Assembly: GCA_029862935.1 (NCBI GenBank)
Contig: JAOTWK010000262.1
Coordinates: forward strand, 1-5,450
DNA from: Gemmatimonadota bacterium
GTDB lineage: Bacteria > Gemmatimonadota > Gemmatimonadetes > Gemmatimonadales > GWC2-71-9
Reading direction: 5' to 3'
Length of the DNA: 5,450 bases
The position numbers and the translations under genes were made by a program. Numbering within the stretch: the first letter of the stretch is position 1; the number at the start of each line of letters is the position of its first letter. Positions 5,387-5,450 of the stretch are shown in pieces. Under the pieces are notes generated by a model. That model was not told the DNA's origin, ran no database searches, and saw only the letters and a program-made list of their open reading frames with translations.

Positions 5387-5450
5387 TCATGCCGTCCTTT
5401 CCACCTCCGCACTCCCCGCCGGAGAGGTCTCCATGGTCCGTTTGGCCGCG
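5387..5450 (-). CDS. Possible C-terminal end of a gene entering from the right edge
   Basis: On the minus strand one frame is open from the window edge and reads AAKRTMETSPAGSAEVERTA before a TGA at 5387-5389. That stop overlaps the ATG at 5388-5390 (start of the 102-residue reading) as ATGA, the same arrangement as at three other places in this window, and most third positions are G or C. Only 20 codons are visible and they carry no recognisable domain, so this may be a real gene tail or a chance frame. The bases from 5274 to 5386 then hold either an N-terminal extension of the small protein or an untranslated leader. Confidence 0.3.
   Translation of the reverse strand, partial: AAKRTMETSPAGSAEVERTA

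Noticed and set aside
5167..5412. An 81-codon minus-strand frame overlapping the small coiled-coil gene.
   Set aside because: It is in another frame from the coiled-coil protein, lacks a good ribosome site and has a composition typical of shifted-frame translation.

Overview
The window is GC-rich DNA in which every gene I can support lies on the minus strand, so transcription runs from right to left. High GC, GC-rich third codon positions, a large hybrid sensor kinase, and an alpha/beta hydrolase next to a DinB-fold protein and a tiny 'MGLFWDLIQ' coiled-coil protein fit a free-living environmental bacterium. My best guess is Gemmatimonadota or a similar soil lineage. That rests on recalled family resemblance, not on a marker gene, so confidence is modest.

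Right part (about 3590-5450): a compact cluster. At the right edge there may be the last 20 codons of a gene that enters from outside. It is followed by a 63-residue coiled-coil protein with its own strong Shine-Dalgarno, a 326-residue secreted or lipid-anchored alpha/beta hydrolase, and a 167-residue DinB-like metal-binding protein. The hydrolase and DinB genes share an ATGA stop/start overlap, and the hydrolase starts 11 bases after the small gene stops. They look co-transcribed, but I cannot name a shared pathway.

Middle (3240-3589): about 350 bases without a confident gene, partly AT-richer than the surroundings. It holds short direct repeats, a small GC hairpin, and an upstream mini-ORF whose stop overlaps the kinase start. 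It most likely carries the promoter and leader of the signalling operon; no clear terminator or promoter consensus was found.

Left part (1-3239): a two-component signalling pair. A 779-residue membrane-bound hybrid histidine kinase (periplasmic sensor, HAMP, HisKA, HATPase, a degenerate receiver, a canonical receiver) overlaps by ATGA the start of an RpfG-type response regulator (receiver plus HD-GYP), cut off by the left edge. The likely circuit is that an envelope signal controls kinase phosphorylation, which controls a cyclic-di-GMP phosphodiesterase. No HPt domain is visible, so either the kinase phosphorylates the regulator directly or an HPt lies elsewhere.

I see no mobile element, CRISPR array, tRNA or rRNA. 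I do not see clear evidence of a wholly new system. The most interesting points are the small coiled-coil protein ending in a truncated EF-hand-like loop, the degenerate first receiver, and the coupled mini-ORF ahead of the kinase.
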